Shown: positions 9,532-18,828, counted from the first letter of the stretch. The stretch is 64,000 bases of DNA from Mucilaginibacter cryoferens (GCF_014205845.1 NZ_JACHCR010000010.1:19961-83960), one strand, 5' to 3'. Program-made: numbers and translations. The notes: generated by a model not told the origin, from the sequence alone.

Positions 9532-10758
9532 TTACTTACCAGCGGCTAATTGCTCGTTAATAACTGTTTTGCCAGGATACACTTTTAACGCCTCCTCTAA
9601 ACAAATGATGGCACTTTTAAGATCATTGTTATTTAATACATAGGCCATGCGTACTTCATTTTCACCAGCGCCGGGAGTGCTGTAAAAACCGGTTGCAGGT
9701 GCCAGCATCACAGTTTGATTATTGTAACTAAAAGTTTCCAGCATCCATTGGCAAAATTTATCAGAATTATCAATAGGTAACTGGGCTACTACATAAAAAG
9801 CACCACCCGGATTAGGGCAGTAAACACCATCTATTTTATTTAACGCGCTCACCAGGGTATCCCGGCGGCTGGTGTATTCTTTATTTACCTTGTCAAAATA
9901 TTCATCGGGGGTATCAACAGCGGCTTCACCGGCAATTTGTTCAACCATGCCTGCACTTAACCTGGCCTGGGCAAACTTTAAGGCTGTTGTGCGTAATTCT
10001 TTGTTTTTGGTTATCATACAGCCTAACCTTGCGCCACAGGCACTGTAGCGCTTACTTACAGTATCCATCACCACTACATTTTCATTCAATCCATCCAGGT
10101 GCATAGGCGAAATAAAGGTGCGGCCATCATAACAAAATTCCCTGTACGCTTCGTCAGAAAAAATATAGAGGTCATATTTTAAGGCTAATACCTTCAGCGC
10201 ATCCAACTCTTCTTGCGAATACAGGTATCCGGTAGGGTTATTAGGGTTGCAAATAATAATGGCCTTTGTTTTATCCGTTATCAGTTTTTCAAACTCGCTG
10301 ATAGGGGGCAAGGCAAAGCCATTATCGATGTAAGATAGAATTGGCTTTACTACAATATCGCTTTGGCTTGCAAAACCATTGTAATTGGCGTAAAAAGGTT
10401 CTGGGATAATTACTTCATCACCAGAGTCGAGGCAGGCCATCATGGCAATTGTTATTGCTTCAGAGCCGCCGGTGGTAACAATAATATCATCTGGTACAAT
10501 ATTGTAGCCAAGCTTGTTATAGTATTGGGTGAGTTTTTTACGGTAGCTAAGCGTTCCTTCAGATGGTGTATAGGCCCAAACTTTAAAGTCAATATTTTTT
10601 ATGGCATTAAGCATGCCTTCGGGGGTCTCAATATCTGGCTGGCCAATGTTTAAGTGGTACACTTTTTTGCCTTCCAGCTTAGCCTTATCGGCATAAGGTG
10701 TTAATTTACGAATTGGAGAAGCGGGCATGCGCTGCCCTTTTTGAGATATTTTTGGCAT
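9532..10758 (-). CDS. Class I/II PLP-dependent aminotransferase (aspartate/aromatic type)
   Basis: 408 residues counted from the ATG at 10758 (MPKISQKG). Fold-type I landmarks are visible: SEGTLSYR near 66, GGSEAI near 98, NPNNPTG 171-177, SDEAY 201-205, the Schiff-base lysine in SKRYS (Lys236) and ARLG (243-246). The sequence resembles AspC-like enzymes that transfer amino groups between Asp, Glu or aromatic amino acids and 2-oxo-acids. The longer frame starting at 10854 is rejected because it runs through the terminator hairpin of the upstream gene. No tyrA or tyrB is seen in the aromatic cluster of this window, so a role in Phe/Tyr synthesis is possible but unproven. Confidence 0.88.
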   Translation of the reverse strand: MPKISQKGQRMPASPIRKLTPYADKAKLEGKKVYHLNIGQPDIETPEGMLNAIKNIDFKVWAYTPSEGTLSYRKKLTQYYNKLGYNIVPDDIIVTTGGSEAITIAMMACLDSGDEVIIPEPFYANYNGFASQSDIVVKPILSYIDNGFALPPISEFEKLITDKTKAIIICNPNNPTGYLYSQEELDALKVLALKYDLYIFSDEAYREFCYDGRTFISPMHLDGLNENVVVMDTVSKRYSACGARLGCMITKNKELRTTALKFAQARLSAGMVEQIAGEAAVDTPDEYFDKVNKEYTSRRDTLVSALNKIDGVYCPNPGGAFYVVAQLPIDNSDKFCQWMLETFSYNNQTVMLAPATGFYSTPGAGENEVRMAYVLNNNDLKSAIICLEEALKVYPGKTVINEQLAAGK

Positions 10759-10811
10759 GTGCAAAATTAGTAAAAAGATACTATTGATAGGTTGTTTAGC
10801 CCCTTGTAAAC

Positions 10812-10837
10812 AAAAAAAGACCCAATTTGGGTCTTTT
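10812..10837 (-). terminator. Terminator of the DUF1573 gene
   Basis: AAAAGACCC and GGGTCTTTT form a 9-bp stem around a 5-base loop (10815-10837). On the minus strand the stem runs into T residues. It lies ~60 bp after the DUF1573 stop and inside the rejected N-terminal extension of the aminotransferase. Confidence 0.75.
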
Positions 10838-10896
10838 CTGTTTATTTTGTTCACATGTAATCTAAACGTTATCTTTTTAAAAGATACTATGGCAAA

Positions 10897-11295
10897 TTAC
10901 CTGCTCGATGCCGGTTTGGCAATAACCTCGCCTATAATATTCAAATATTTTTCGGGTGTTACAGCGTTTGATTTAACAACAATTGTTTTGTTAAACGGCG
11001 ATGCAACTGCAGCATTATAAGTTATTTTAATTACACCTTTGTCGCCGCTTTTTACGGGTGTTTTGGTATAATCTGCAATAGTACAACCACAGGTTGGGCG
11101 CACTTCTGTAAGTATAAGTGGCTCTTTACCAACGTTTGTAAATTCAAAAATGGTAGTAACGGGCGTGCCTTGTGGTACTTTACCAAAGTCGTGCTTTTCC
11201 TCGTTAAATTTAAATTCGGCTTTTTGGTTATCCTGTGCCGATGCAGTAAAGGCAAAACCTAAAACTACTGCGCAGATCATTAATATCTTTTTCAT
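10897..11295 (-). CDS. DUF1573 domain-containing exported protein
   Basis: 132 residues with a clear signal peptide (MKKILMICAVVLGFAFTASA, cleavage after about residue 20). The single DUF1573 domain is marked by HDFGKVPQGTPVTTIFEFTN and by PLILTEVRPTCGCTIADYTK with the paired CGC cysteines. The domain is an Ig-like beta-sandwich, abundant in Bacteroidota and found in periplasmic or outer-membrane proteins; its biochemical role is not established. It is a single-gene unit with its own terminator and is divergent from the E1 gene. Confidence 0.88.
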   Translation of the reverse strand: MKKILMICAVVLGFAFTASAQDNQKAEFKFNEEKHDFGKVPQGTPVTTIFEFTNVGKEPLILTEVRPTCGCTIADYTKTPVKSGDKGVIKITYNAAVASPFNKTIVVKSNAVTPEKYLNIIGEVIAKPASSR

Positions 11296-11431
11296 ATGCT
11301 ATATTTGATTATCACAAATATAAAAGGTTTAACGTAATATCAAAACTATTAGTAATACTGCATGTTTTAGTTGTTACTATACCAAATACAGAATAGAATT
11401 TTATAATTTTACCGTCTAAACAAAATTTTAT

Positions 11432-13864
11432 ATGCCTGGAACTGCAACACGTGCCACCAGTAAATTTGATACAGCAGAGCTTAGTTTTGATGATTTTAAA
11501 AAGATCGTTATTGAAGATTACCGTATTGGCTATGAGAGCAGGCAAGCCAGTATAATAGGCAGAAAAGAAGTTTTAACGGGCAAGGCCAAGTTTGGTATTT
11601 TTGGCGATGGCAAAGAAGTTGCCCAGTTGGCTATGGCCAAAGCTTTCCGCGCCGGCGATTGGCGCGCGGGCTATTACCGCGATCAAACTTTTATGTTTGC
11701 CACAGGCATGAGCACCCTGAGGGAATTTTTTGCGCAGCTTTATGCCAATCCGGATGTGGAGAAAGATCCATCTTCGGCCGGCAGGCAAATGAATTGCCAT
11801 TATGCTACCCGTTTTGTTAATGCAGATGGGAGTTGGATAAACCAGGCCGAAACGATGAATTGTTCATCAGATATATCAACCACCGGTGGTCACATGCCAC
11901 GTTTGTTGGGTTTAGCTTATGCATCTAAATTATACCGTCAGAATAAAGAGCTGGAATATCTTAAACAGTTTTCTGTTAATGGTAATGAGGTAGCCTTTGG
12001 CACTATAGGTAACGGCGCCACATCCGAAGGGGTGTTTTTTGAAGCATTTAACGCGGCCGGTGTATTACAGGTACCCATGGCTATATCAATATGGGATGAT
12101 GCTTACGCTATCTCTGTACCCGCCAAATTGCAAACTACCAAAGAGGATATTTCTGAAATACTAAAGGGCTTTCAGCGCGAAAACGGTTCAAATGGCTTCG
12201 AGATATTTAAAGTAAAAGGATGGGATTACATTGCCTTGTGCGAAACATACGCCCGCGCTATTGCTTTATGCCGCGAAGAGCATGTACCGGTATTGATACA
12301 CGTTATTGAAATGACGCAGCCACAGGGGCACTCTACATCGGGATCGCATGAGCGCTATAAATCTAAAGATCGTTTGGCCTGGGAAGATGAGCACGATTGC
12401 TTGTTAAAAATGCGCCAATGGATGATAACTTCGGCCATATCAACAGATGAGGAGTTGTTAGCGTTAGAGGCCGAAGCTAAAAAACATGTGCGCGAATGCC
12501 AGCGTGAAGCTGCAAGTGAGTTGCTTACAATTATAAACTCCGAGATGGAAGAAGCTGCTCAACTAATTGAGCAATTTGCCGAAAGCGTTTCTGTTAAAGA
12601 TAAGCTGGAAGAAATTGCGACCGAGCTACGTAAAAGCTACGATGCCGGGCGTAAAGAGATAGTTTCTGCTATTCGTAAAACGTTACGTGAAACGGTTAAG
12701 GAAGATTCGGCAGAGCGGCAGGTATTGGTTAACTGGTTAAGCGCCGAGTACGCCAAAAATAAAGTGAGATACAACACCAAGTTATTTTCGGATACACCAC
12801 AATCGCCTCTTTATGTGCCGGTTGTAAATGCTATTTATAGTGATGATGCCCGTGTAATTGATGGCCGGGAAGTATTAAATGCCTGCTTTGATGCCAATTT
12901 TGCGAGAGATAAAACCATTGTTGCCTTTGGTGAAGACCTTGGAGCCATAGGTGATGTAAATCAGGGGTTTGCGGGCTTGCAAAGTAAGTATGGCGATTTA
13001 CGCATTACCGATACCGGTATTCGTGAAACTACTATTATTGGTCAGGGTATGGGGCTGGCGATGCGTGGGCTAAAGCCAATTGCAGAGATCCAGTACCTCG
13101 ATTATCTGATATACGCCATAACCGTAATTTGCGATGATATTGGTAGTTTAAGCTACCGTACTTTTGGCGGCCAAAAAGCGCCGCTCATTATCCGTACCCG
13201 TGGGCACAGGCTGGAAGGGATCTGGCATTCAGGCTCGCCGCTGGGCTTAATATTAAGCGCTATGAGAGGGTTTCACATTTGTGTACCCCGTAACATGACA
13301 CAGGCTGCAGGTATGTATAATACGCTGCTGCGTGGCGATGAGCCCGCATTGGTTATCGAAAGCCTTAACGGTTATCGGTTAAAAGAAAAGCTACCAGATA
13401 ATGTAGGCGATTTTACTGTTCCGCTTGGTAAAGCAGAAGTGCTGAAAGAGGGGGCAGATGTTACTGTTGTATCTTATGGTTCAACCTTACGCATTGTTTT
13501 GGAGGCCGCCGAAGAGCTTGAGAAGCTGGGCATCAATATTGAAGTGATAGATCCCCAAACTTTATATCCTTTTGATAAAGAGAATGTTTGCGGTACCTCT
13601 TTAAAGAAAACCAACAAACTGCTTGTTGTTGATGAGGACGTACCCGGTGCGGCATCGGCCTATATTGTTCAGCAAATAGTTGAGGCCCAAAAAGGCTATT
13701 ATTCGTTAGATGCACAACCCCGAACGTTAACAGCAAAAGAGCACCGCCCACCTTATGGTTCTGATGGCGATTACTTTAGCAAGCCATCTTTTGATGATAT
13801 TGTTGAAGCCGTTTACGCTATTATGAGCGAAGCAAACCCTGGTAAATTTCCGGCTATTTATTAA
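11432..13864 (+). CDS. Fused 2-oxoacid dehydrogenase E1 (alpha + beta subunits)
   Basis: 810 residues. The N-terminal half (about 1-380) is an E1-alpha domain with the thiamine-diphosphate/Mg motif GNGATSEG...N at 193-207. The C-terminal half (about 465-810) is an E1-beta domain (IVAFGEDLGAIGDVNQGF; GLKPIAEIQYLDYLIYA; DPQTLYPFD). Together they form the thiamine-dependent decarboxylase of a branched-chain 2-oxoacid or pyruvate dehydrogenase complex, passing the acyl group to the lipoyl E2. Fused E1 proteins are common in Bacteroidota. E2 and E3 genes are not adjacent. The substrate cannot be fixed from sequence by eye, but branched-chain 2-oxoacids are the likeliest. The region around 380-465 is a charged helical linker between the two halves. 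Confidence 0.88.
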   Translation: MPGTATRATSKFDTAELSFDDFKKIVIEDYRIGYESRQASIIGRKEVLTGKAKFGIFGDGKEVAQLAMAKAFRAGDWRAGYYRDQTFMFATGMSTLREFFAQLYANPDVEKDPSSAGRQMNCHYATRFVNADGSWINQAETMNCSSDISTTGGHMPRLLGLAYASKLYRQNKELEYLKQFSVNGNEVAFGTIGNGATSEGVFFEAFNAAGVLQVPMAISIWDDAYAISVPAKLQTTKEDISEILKGFQRENGSNGFEIFKVKGWDYIALCETYARAIALCREEHVPVLIHVIEMTQPQGHSTSGSHERYKSKDRLAWEDEHDCLLKMRQWMITSAISTDEELLALEAEAKKHVRECQREAASELLTIINSEMEEAAQLIEQFAESVSVKDKLEEIATELRKSYDAGRKEIVSAIRKTLRETVKEDSAERQVLVNWLSAEYAKNKVRYNTKLFSDTPQSPLYVPVVNAIYSDDARVIDGREVLNACFDANFARDKTIVAFGEDLGAIGDVNQGFAGLQSKYGDLRITDTGIRETTIIGQGMGLAMRGLKPIAEIQYLDYLIYAITVICDDIGSLSYRTFGGQKAPLIIRTRGHRLEGIWHSGSPLGLILSAMRGFHICVPRNMTQAAGMYNTLLRGDEPALVIESLNGYRLKEKLPDNVGDFTVPLGKAEVLKEGADVTVVSYGSTLRIVLEAAEELEKLGINIEVIDPQTLYPFDKENVCGTSLKKTNKLLVVDEDVPGAASAYIVQQIVEAQKGYYSLDAQPRTLTAKEHRPPYGSDGDYFSKPSFDDIVEAVYAIMSEANPGKFPAIY

Positions 13865-13869
13865 GTACT

Positions 13870-13934
13870 AAGTAGTTAGCATCAGGTATCAGGATTTTTC
13901 ATGCATTCTGGTGCTTACCTGATACTAGCTACTT
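13870..13934. repeat. Imperfect inverted repeat (AGTAGTTAGCATCAGG type)
   Basis: AAGTAGTTAGCATCAGG (13870-13886) matches the reverse complement of 13918-13934 at 15 of 17 positions, and the two mismatches are G-U compatible in RNA. It occupies the gap between the E1 stop and the nitroreductase ATG. It looks like a dispersed intergenic palindromic element rather than a standard terminator, because no T run follows. Confidence 0.6.
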
Positions 13935-13960
13935 GTTACTATATACTCAATTTAAAAAAC

Positions 13961-14542
13961 ATGGATTCTACTACATTCACTACCATAACCAATATTATAC
14001 AAAGCCGCCGTACCATTAAGCCCAATATGATGAACGGGCATAAGGCCCCAAATGGCCACATCGCAGCATTGCTGGAACTTGCCGACTGGGCGCCAACACA
14101 TGGTTTTACCGAACCATGGCGCTTTACAGTATATGAAAACCCTGCCAAATTTTGCCAGCAACATGCTGATATATACAAACAAGGGGTAAGTGCCGGTGAG
14201 TTTGACGAAACCGTTTATAGCAACCTGCAACACCAGGGCGATAAGGCATCTCACGTGATCATTGCCACTATGCAGCGCGGCGATCTGCCCAAAATTCCTC
14301 CGTTTGAGGAGGTTGCTGCCGTTTCGAGCGCTATTCAAAATATTTTATTGGGTGCTACAGCGTTAAATATGGCGTCTTTCTGGAGCACCGGCGGCGCAAT
14401 TTTAAAGCCCGCTTTCAAAGAATTTTTGCAGCTGCGCGATGAAGACCAGGTTATGGGCGTGCTGTACCTTGGTTATGCTGATGCTATGCCCGAAGGAAAA
14501 AGAACCATTCCTCTGGAAAATAAAGTTAAATGGATTAAATAA
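13961..14542 (+). CDS. Nitroreductase family protein (FMN-dependent)
   Basis: 193 residues from the ATG at 13961 (MDSTTFTTITN). The longer frame from 13901 would translate the inverted-repeat element and is rejected. Family features are the phosphate-binding RRTIKPNMM near the N-terminus, DWAPTHGFTEPWRF (about residues 41-54) and SFWSTGGAILKP toward the C-terminus. It resembles the YdjA-like small nitroreductases that reduce nitro or enone compounds with NAD(P)H. The physiological substrate is unknown. It sits 96 bp after the E1 gene, with only the inverted repeat between, so read-through transcription is possible. Confidence 0.85.
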   Translation: MDSTTFTTITNIIQSRRTIKPNMMNGHKAPNGHIAALLELADWAPTHGFTEPWRFTVYENPAKFCQQHADIYKQGVSAGEFDETVYSNLQHQGDKASHVIIATMQRGDLPKIPPFEEVAAVSSAIQNILLGATALNMASFWSTGGAILKPAFKEFLQLRDEDQVMGVLYLGYADAMPEGKRTIPLENKVKWIK

Positions 14543-14664
14543 CTTAACCCTAACATTTTCTTTATAGGTACCGCATAAATCGGGTGATAATTTCTATTAT
14601 TGAAATAAAATTTCATTTTAGTAAAATATATCCTGAAAAATTACTTTTTATAAGTAAAAAATTA

Positions 14665-14672
14665 TACATTTG
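14665..14672 (+). promoter_or_regulatory. Bacteroidota -7 promoter motif TACATTTG
   Basis: Exact match to TAnnTTTG, 91 bp before the ATG at 14763 and in an AT-rich gap of ~220 bp. No TTG is seen at the usual 19-bp spacing, so the assignment rests on the -7 element only. Confidence 0.4.
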
Positions 14673-14762
14673 TAATTGTCCGGTACCTAATGCCAGTTTG
14701 TTTCTGATACCAAGCCCTTATTATTTAAACTAAATTGATTTTAAATTAAACTCAACACAAGT

Positions 14763-15548
14763 ATGAGGAGATGTTTTTGGTGCGTAACATTGGCCGTTTT
14801 ATTTTTTTCGATAACTATTATAAGCTGGAGATCGCCGGGTGCTAACAAATTAAATGGAGGAGGAAATGCAAATCTTGCTGCCAAAGAATTATTTAATCAA
14901 TACGTAAACAGTCTTTACACCACCGCCAATTTACAGGGTTCAGGTTTGGCGTTTGATGTATTTGAAAAGGCTTTTACCGGGTATACAAACCTCAAACTTT
15001 CGCATAAACTGCCAGAAAACAGCGGGGTATTAACCATTGTAGACTTTTCTAAATCGAGTCGTGAAAAACGCATGTGGATCATCAATTTATTTAGTAAACA
15101 ATTGTTGCTCAATACCTGGGTAGCCCACGGGTCTGGCAGCGGCATGGAAATGGCCGAGCATTTTTCAGATCGTAACGATTCTCATCAAAGTAGCTTGGGT
15201 TTTTACCTTGCCGATGATATTTATGTGGGTAAACACGGCCGCTCGCTGCGTTTGGATGGATTAGATTCTGGTTTTAATGCCAGTGCCCGATTACGTGGTA
15301 TTGTTGTACACGCGGCTAATTACGTAGGCCAAAGTGCTATAGACGAGCAAGGCCGCTTAGGCCGCAGCTTTGGATGCCCGGCTGTTGCTCCAAATGTGGC
15401 CGATTTTGTTATCAATACTATACAAGGCAAATCGGTGTTTTTTATTAATGGCAACGATGATACTTACACTTCTAAATACCTTGATGAAACTGCACCCTTA
15501 AATCAAATGACTGCCGATAGCACCTCATTTGATGTGACCAGGCTTTAA
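14763..15548 (+). CDS. Murein L,D-transpeptidase catalytic-domain protein (YkuD_2 type)
   Basis: 261 residues. A hydrophobic N-terminal segment (about residues 8-22) suggests export or membrane anchoring. The catalytic region contains VAHGSGSG, then HAANYV and GRSFGCPAV, giving the His and Cys expected for the Cys-dependent L,D-transpeptidase fold. This subgroup lacks the classical YkuD HGC order and corresponds to the 'murein L,D-transpeptidase catalytic domain family'. It likely acts on peptidoglycan cross-links or protein attachment in the periplasm. It is convergent with a second, unrelated L,D-transpeptidase gene (YcbB-like) immediately downstream, a notable pairing. Confidence 0.85.
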   Translation: MRRCFWCVTLAVLFFSITIISWRSPGANKLNGGGNANLAAKELFNQYVNSLYTTANLQGSGLAFDVFEKAFTGYTNLKLSHKLPENSGVLTIVDFSKSSREKRMWIINLFSKQLLLNTWVAHGSGSGMEMAEHFSDRNDSHQSSLGFYLADDIYVGKHGRSLRLDGLDSGFNASARLRGIVVHAANYVGQSAIDEQGRLGRSFGCPAVAPNVADFVINTIQGKSVFFINGNDDTYTSKYLDETAPLNQMTADSTSFDVTRL

Positions 15549-15580
15549 AAATACCTTTATTGGCTTATAAAAATCTGGAG

Positions 15581-15608
15581 TGCCCGGCGTTACCTGCCGG
15601 GCATTTTT
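15581..15608. terminator. Terminator between the two L,D-transpeptidase genes
   Basis: TGCCCGGC (15581-15588) pairs perfectly with GCCGGGCA (15596-15603) across a 7-base loop, followed by TTTTT on the plus strand. It overlaps the end of the minus-strand gene by a base or two. Confidence 0.8.
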
Positions 15609-17148
15609 ATTTGGTTAAAAACCTTTGTAAATGAGCGTATAATACAATATCCAGCCCATATACATCCTGGCGATATTGCAATGCGCCGGTATCATCGGCC
15701 CAACAAGTAACATAAGTGATGTATATTGGTGTTCTTTTGGGCAGAGAGATGTTGGTAGGATCTGGATTGTCGGCTGCCATATCTTTCACAATAGTATCAA
15801 ACCCTTCGCCTTCGCCAAAAAGATTTTTAGCCAGGGCCTGAGGATCGCCTAAACGAACACAGCCATGACTTACCGCGCGCATCGCTTTTCTGAAAGCTGA
15901 TTTGGCAGGTGTATCGTGCAGGTAAACACTGCTTTTATTTTTAAATAAAAATTTGATCTTACCTAAGGAGTTATCCTCTCCGGGGCGCTGCTTAAAATCA
16001 TAGTCGAGGTTATCTTTGGTTATTTTAGACCAGTCTATATCTTCCGGGTTATCAACCAGATTTCCGTCTTTGTAAACATCAATGTTTTTGTTCGATAGAT
16101 AAAATTTATCGCGGGCGGCCTCAACAATAATCTCTTTAGTGGCAATACTCTGCGGTATGTTCCAAACCGGGTTTACATCAACGCTATGGATCAAACTGTT
16201 CAGTTGCGGTGTTTCGCGCGGAAAGGGTTTGTCGGTAGTACAGGTATCATCATATTTGGCCAGGCTGTTTTGCATGGCCATGTTTCTGCCCTGGCCAACA
16301 CAAACCTTCATGTTTAGTACCGATTTTCCATCCTCAAAAACGTCGAGCCTGTAATCGGGAATATTTACATAAACATATTTGGATTCAAATGGCTTATTTC
16401 TCCAGCGTAAACGCTCCATGTTAACCAATAAGTAGCGTTTTGTCTCTTCTGCAGATAATCCTGCTAATGAATCACCACTTAGATAAGCCTTTTGTAGCGC
16501 CAGGTATTGCGGATTTTTGGGCTGAATACTGTCCAAATAAGTTTTGGTGCTAGCCTCCGTAAAAACCATCTTCATCGATGTACTATCGGGCCGTTTTGTG
16601 GCCGCAAAATATCTCGAATAGATTTTTTTCGGATTAACTACCCCAAACTGAAGTGTGTTGGAGTATTTTATCAGCGTACTCGCGGTTAATAGTTCTAATT
16701 GGGCAATAATGTGGTATGCTTCATCAGGGGTTTTAATGTCATTAACATTATGCAATTTAGCCACCAGCGTTTTCAATTCTTCGGGATGAAATAGCTTTGG
16801 ATCTATGCCGTGCTCGTTTGCTTTACTGTAATAATCGGATATGGCATCCAGATCGCCGTTGGCCAGGTGGTTCATTACAAATACGGGCAAATAACCGTTT
16901 GTTTTGTAATAGGCCTCTATTACCGGCTCGTTTGAGAGTTTTAGTTTTTTGGTGCTTAATTCTTTTTTAAATACAGCGACGTAAGCTTCATCGTCGAGAT
17001 CGTTAAATAGTTTGTTTTGAGTGGTTTTAAAAAGATTATCGGCAATTTTTATATGCTTTTCTTTACAGCTCTGAAAGGGAAATAAAAGGGCAAACAAGGC
17101 AATGAGTACCAGGGGGAGCGATGTTTTGTTTGTCGTGACGGAAGGCAT
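15607..17148 (-). CDS. YcbB-like L,D-transpeptidase lipoprotein
   Basis: 513 residues from the ATG at 17148; a TTG three codons upstream is less likely. The N-terminus is a lipoprotein signal with lipobox LFPFQSC, so the mature protein is probably lipid-anchored. An N-terminal scaffold region of about 240 residues precedes the YkuD catalytic domain (YVYVNIPDYRLDVFEDGKSV; VDVNPVWNIPQSIATKEI). The active-site motif SHGCVRLGDP near residue 440 supplies the catalytic Cys. Such enzymes make 3-3 peptidoglycan cross-links or resist beta-lactams by bypassing PBPs. The arrangement matches the LdtD/YcbB family in length. Confidence 0.9.
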   Translation of the reverse strand: MPSVTTNKTSLPLVLIALFALLFPFQSCKEKHIKIADNLFKTTQNKLFNDLDDEAYVAVFKKELSTKKLKLSNEPVIEAYYKTNGYLPVFVMNHLANGDLDAISDYYSKANEHGIDPKLFHPEELKTLVAKLHNVNDIKTPDEAYHIIAQLELLTASTLIKYSNTLQFGVVNPKKIYSRYFAATKRPDSTSMKMVFTEASTKTYLDSIQPKNPQYLALQKAYLSGDSLAGLSAEETKRYLLVNMERLRWRNKPFESKYVYVNIPDYRLDVFEDGKSVLNMKVCVGQGRNMAMQNSLAKYDDTCTTDKPFPRETPQLNSLIHSVDVNPVWNIPQSIATKEIIVEAARDKFYLSNKNIDVYKDGNLVDNPEDIDWSKITKDNLDYDFKQRPGEDNSLGKIKFLFKNKSSVYLHDTPAKSAFRKAMRAVSHGCVRLGDPQALAKNLFGEGEGFDTIVKDMAADNPDPTNISLPKRTPIYITYVTCWADDTGALQYRQDVYGLDIVLYAHLQRFLTK

Positions 17149-17219
17149 AAGGATCAAATTCTGTTAAATATTGCTTATGAATAGCAATAGCCATACCACA
17201 AACGCTCTAAGTTTTTAAT

Positions 17220-17227
17220 TAAATTTG
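17220..17227 (+). promoter_or_regulatory. -7 promoter motif TAAATTTG upstream of the mannanase
   Basis: Exact TAnnTTTG match. Its position 55 bp before the ATG at 17282 fits a promoter. It also argues against the TTG at 17225 as a start codon, because that TTG would lie inside the motif. Confidence 0.4.
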
Positions 17228-17281
17228 AAATCAGACAATTTATCAGCAATATTGATCCAATTACCCCAAATAAGTGATAGA

Positions 17282-18292
17282 ATGAAAAAAAGTGCACTAT
17301 TTGCCCTATCGTGTTTACTGCCATTTTTGGCGTTTTCTCAGGGTTTTAAACCTGTAAATAAAGATGCATCACCCGAGGTGGTGAAATTACTGTCCTTCCT
17401 GTACCAAATTAAGGGCAAGCATATTTTATCGGGCCAGCAGAATTATAACAACGATCTCAATACATTTTCTGACAGTGTTAAATCTATTGCGGGGAAATAT
17501 CCGGCGCTTTGGGGCTCTGATTTTATGCTATGGGGAGATAAGGATCTTGGTCAGAAACTGGTTTACGAAGCTCAAAAGAAATGGCACGATGGCTACCTGG
17601 TTACTATCATGTGGCATCAGGGTAGACCAACAGATAACCCGCCTTATGATTGGAAAACAAGCATTCAGGGTAAACTAACGGATGCAGAATGGACGGAGTT
17701 AACGACGCCTAATACTCCGCTGAATAAGAAGTGGTTGGCCGATATAGATAAAGAAGCCGTTTACTTGAAACAGCTTCGCGATTCGCATGTGCCGGTTTTA
17801 TGGCGACCTTACCACGAGATGAATGGTGTATGGTTTTGGTGGGGCGATAAAAGAGGCGAAAACGGTATCCAAAAACTTTGGAAAATGATGTATGACAGGT
17901 ATACTAATTACCATCACCTTAATAACCTGATATGGGTATGGGGAGCAAACGGCTTACGCGATATACCTAAAGATGAGGCGTATGATTATAAATTGTATTA
18001 TCCGGGGGCCGATTATGTTGACATTTTAGGATCGGATGTTTATCATTTTGACTACGAGCAAAAGGATTATAACGAATTGCTAAATCTTGCCAATGGTAAA
18101 TTAATAGTGCTGGGCGAAACAGGCGAATTGCCTAAACCAGAAGTATTGGCAGCCCAGCCGGAGTGGGCCTGGTTTATGGTATGGACAAGCTGGCTTTGGA
18201 CCGATAATACACACGATAGGGTAAAAGAGATCTATAATTTGCCACAAACCCTTAATCACGATGAGGTGAAGGCAATGTTACAAAAACAATAA
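17282..18292 (+). CDS. Glycoside hydrolase family 26 (beta-mannanase-like)
   Basis: 336 residues from the ATG at 17282, which opens a normal signal peptide (MKKSALFALSCLLPFLAFSQ). GH26 signatures are WRPYHEMNG, with the probable acid/base Glu179, and VLGETGE, with the probable nucleophile Glu279; WWGDKRGEN and WVWGANG are also typical. The enzyme would cleave beta-1,4-mannan or a related glucan in the periplasm or outside the cell. No SusC/SusD genes flank it, so it is not in an obvious polysaccharide utilisation locus. The stop overlaps the next ATG by one base (TAATG), implying translational coupling to the DinB-like gene. Confidence 0.88.
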   Translation: MKKSALFALSCLLPFLAFSQGFKPVNKDASPEVVKLLSFLYQIKGKHILSGQQNYNNDLNTFSDSVKSIAGKYPALWGSDFMLWGDKDLGQKLVYEAQKKWHDGYLVTIMWHQGRPTDNPPYDWKTSIQGKLTDAEWTELTTPNTPLNKKWLADIDKEAVYLKQLRDSHVPVLWRPYHEMNGVWFWWGDKRGENGIQKLWKMMYDRYTNYHHLNNLIWVWGANGLRDIPKDEAYDYKLYYPGADYVDILGSDVYHFDYEQKDYNELLNLANGKLIVLGETGELPKPEVLAAQPEWAWFMVWTSWLWTDNTHDRVKEIYNLPQTLNHDEVKAMLQKQ

Positions 18293-18810
18293 TGGCCGGT
18301 AATAAATTACCCGAAGTTTGGCTGCGTGGCCCCTTAAGCGATATATCGCCATTACTGCAACCTGTTGCCCACGCCTTGTTACAGGCCAGGGAAGAATTGA
18401 ATGAACTTATGATTGGTTTTCCAGATGCATTGCTCTGGAATAAAGTTGCCGGAATAGCCTCGCCCGGCTTTCATCTGCAGCACCTGACAGGAGTACTCGG
18501 CAGGCTTTTTACTTATGCTAAAGGAGCGGTGCTTACAGAAAAACAATTAACTTTTTTAGCGGCTGAAGGGAAAGCCACAGAAGATATCAATGTAGCCTTA
18601 TTGGTTGAGCAATTTAATCTGCAGGTTGATAGTGCTTTAGAACAATTAGCGGTTACGGATGACTCTGTTTTAAGCCAGGTAAGGGGAGTAGGGCGTGCGC
18701 AAATTCCATCTACTGTAATTGGTTTGTATGTACACGCGGCAGAACACACCATGCGACACCTGGGGCAATTACTGGTTACGGTTAAGGTTTTGAAAAGTAC
18801 TTTGATATAG
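18292..18810 (+). CDS. DinB family protein
   Basis: 172 residues forming a predicted four-helix bundle. Histidines spaced as in DinB/YfiT metal sites are visible: HLQHLTGVL near residues 61-69, and HAAEHTMRHLGQL near the C-terminus. Members bind a divalent metal and some act as thiol-dependent transferases, but most are uncharacterised. It overlaps the mannanase stop by one base, so it is co-transcribed with a secreted enzyme with no obvious functional link. Confidence 0.8.
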   Translation: MAGNKLPEVWLRGPLSDISPLLQPVAHALLQAREELNELMIGFPDALLWNKVAGIASPGFHLQHLTGVLGRLFTYAKGAVLTEKQLTFLAAEGKATEDINVALLVEQFNLQVDSALEQLAVTDDSVLSQVRGVGRAQIPSTVIGLYVHAAEHTMRHLGQLLVTVKVLKSTLI

Positions 18811-18828
18811 AGTTGTATACAGACCGGT

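Noticed and set aside
10759..10854. 32-codon N-terminal extension of the aminotransferase
   Set aside because: It passes through the terminator hairpin of the upstream gene, and the family starts near MPKISQKG at 10758.
13901..13960. 20-codon N-terminal extension of the nitroreductase
   Set aside because: It is encoded by an inverted-repeat element; the ATG at 13961 gives the family N-terminus.
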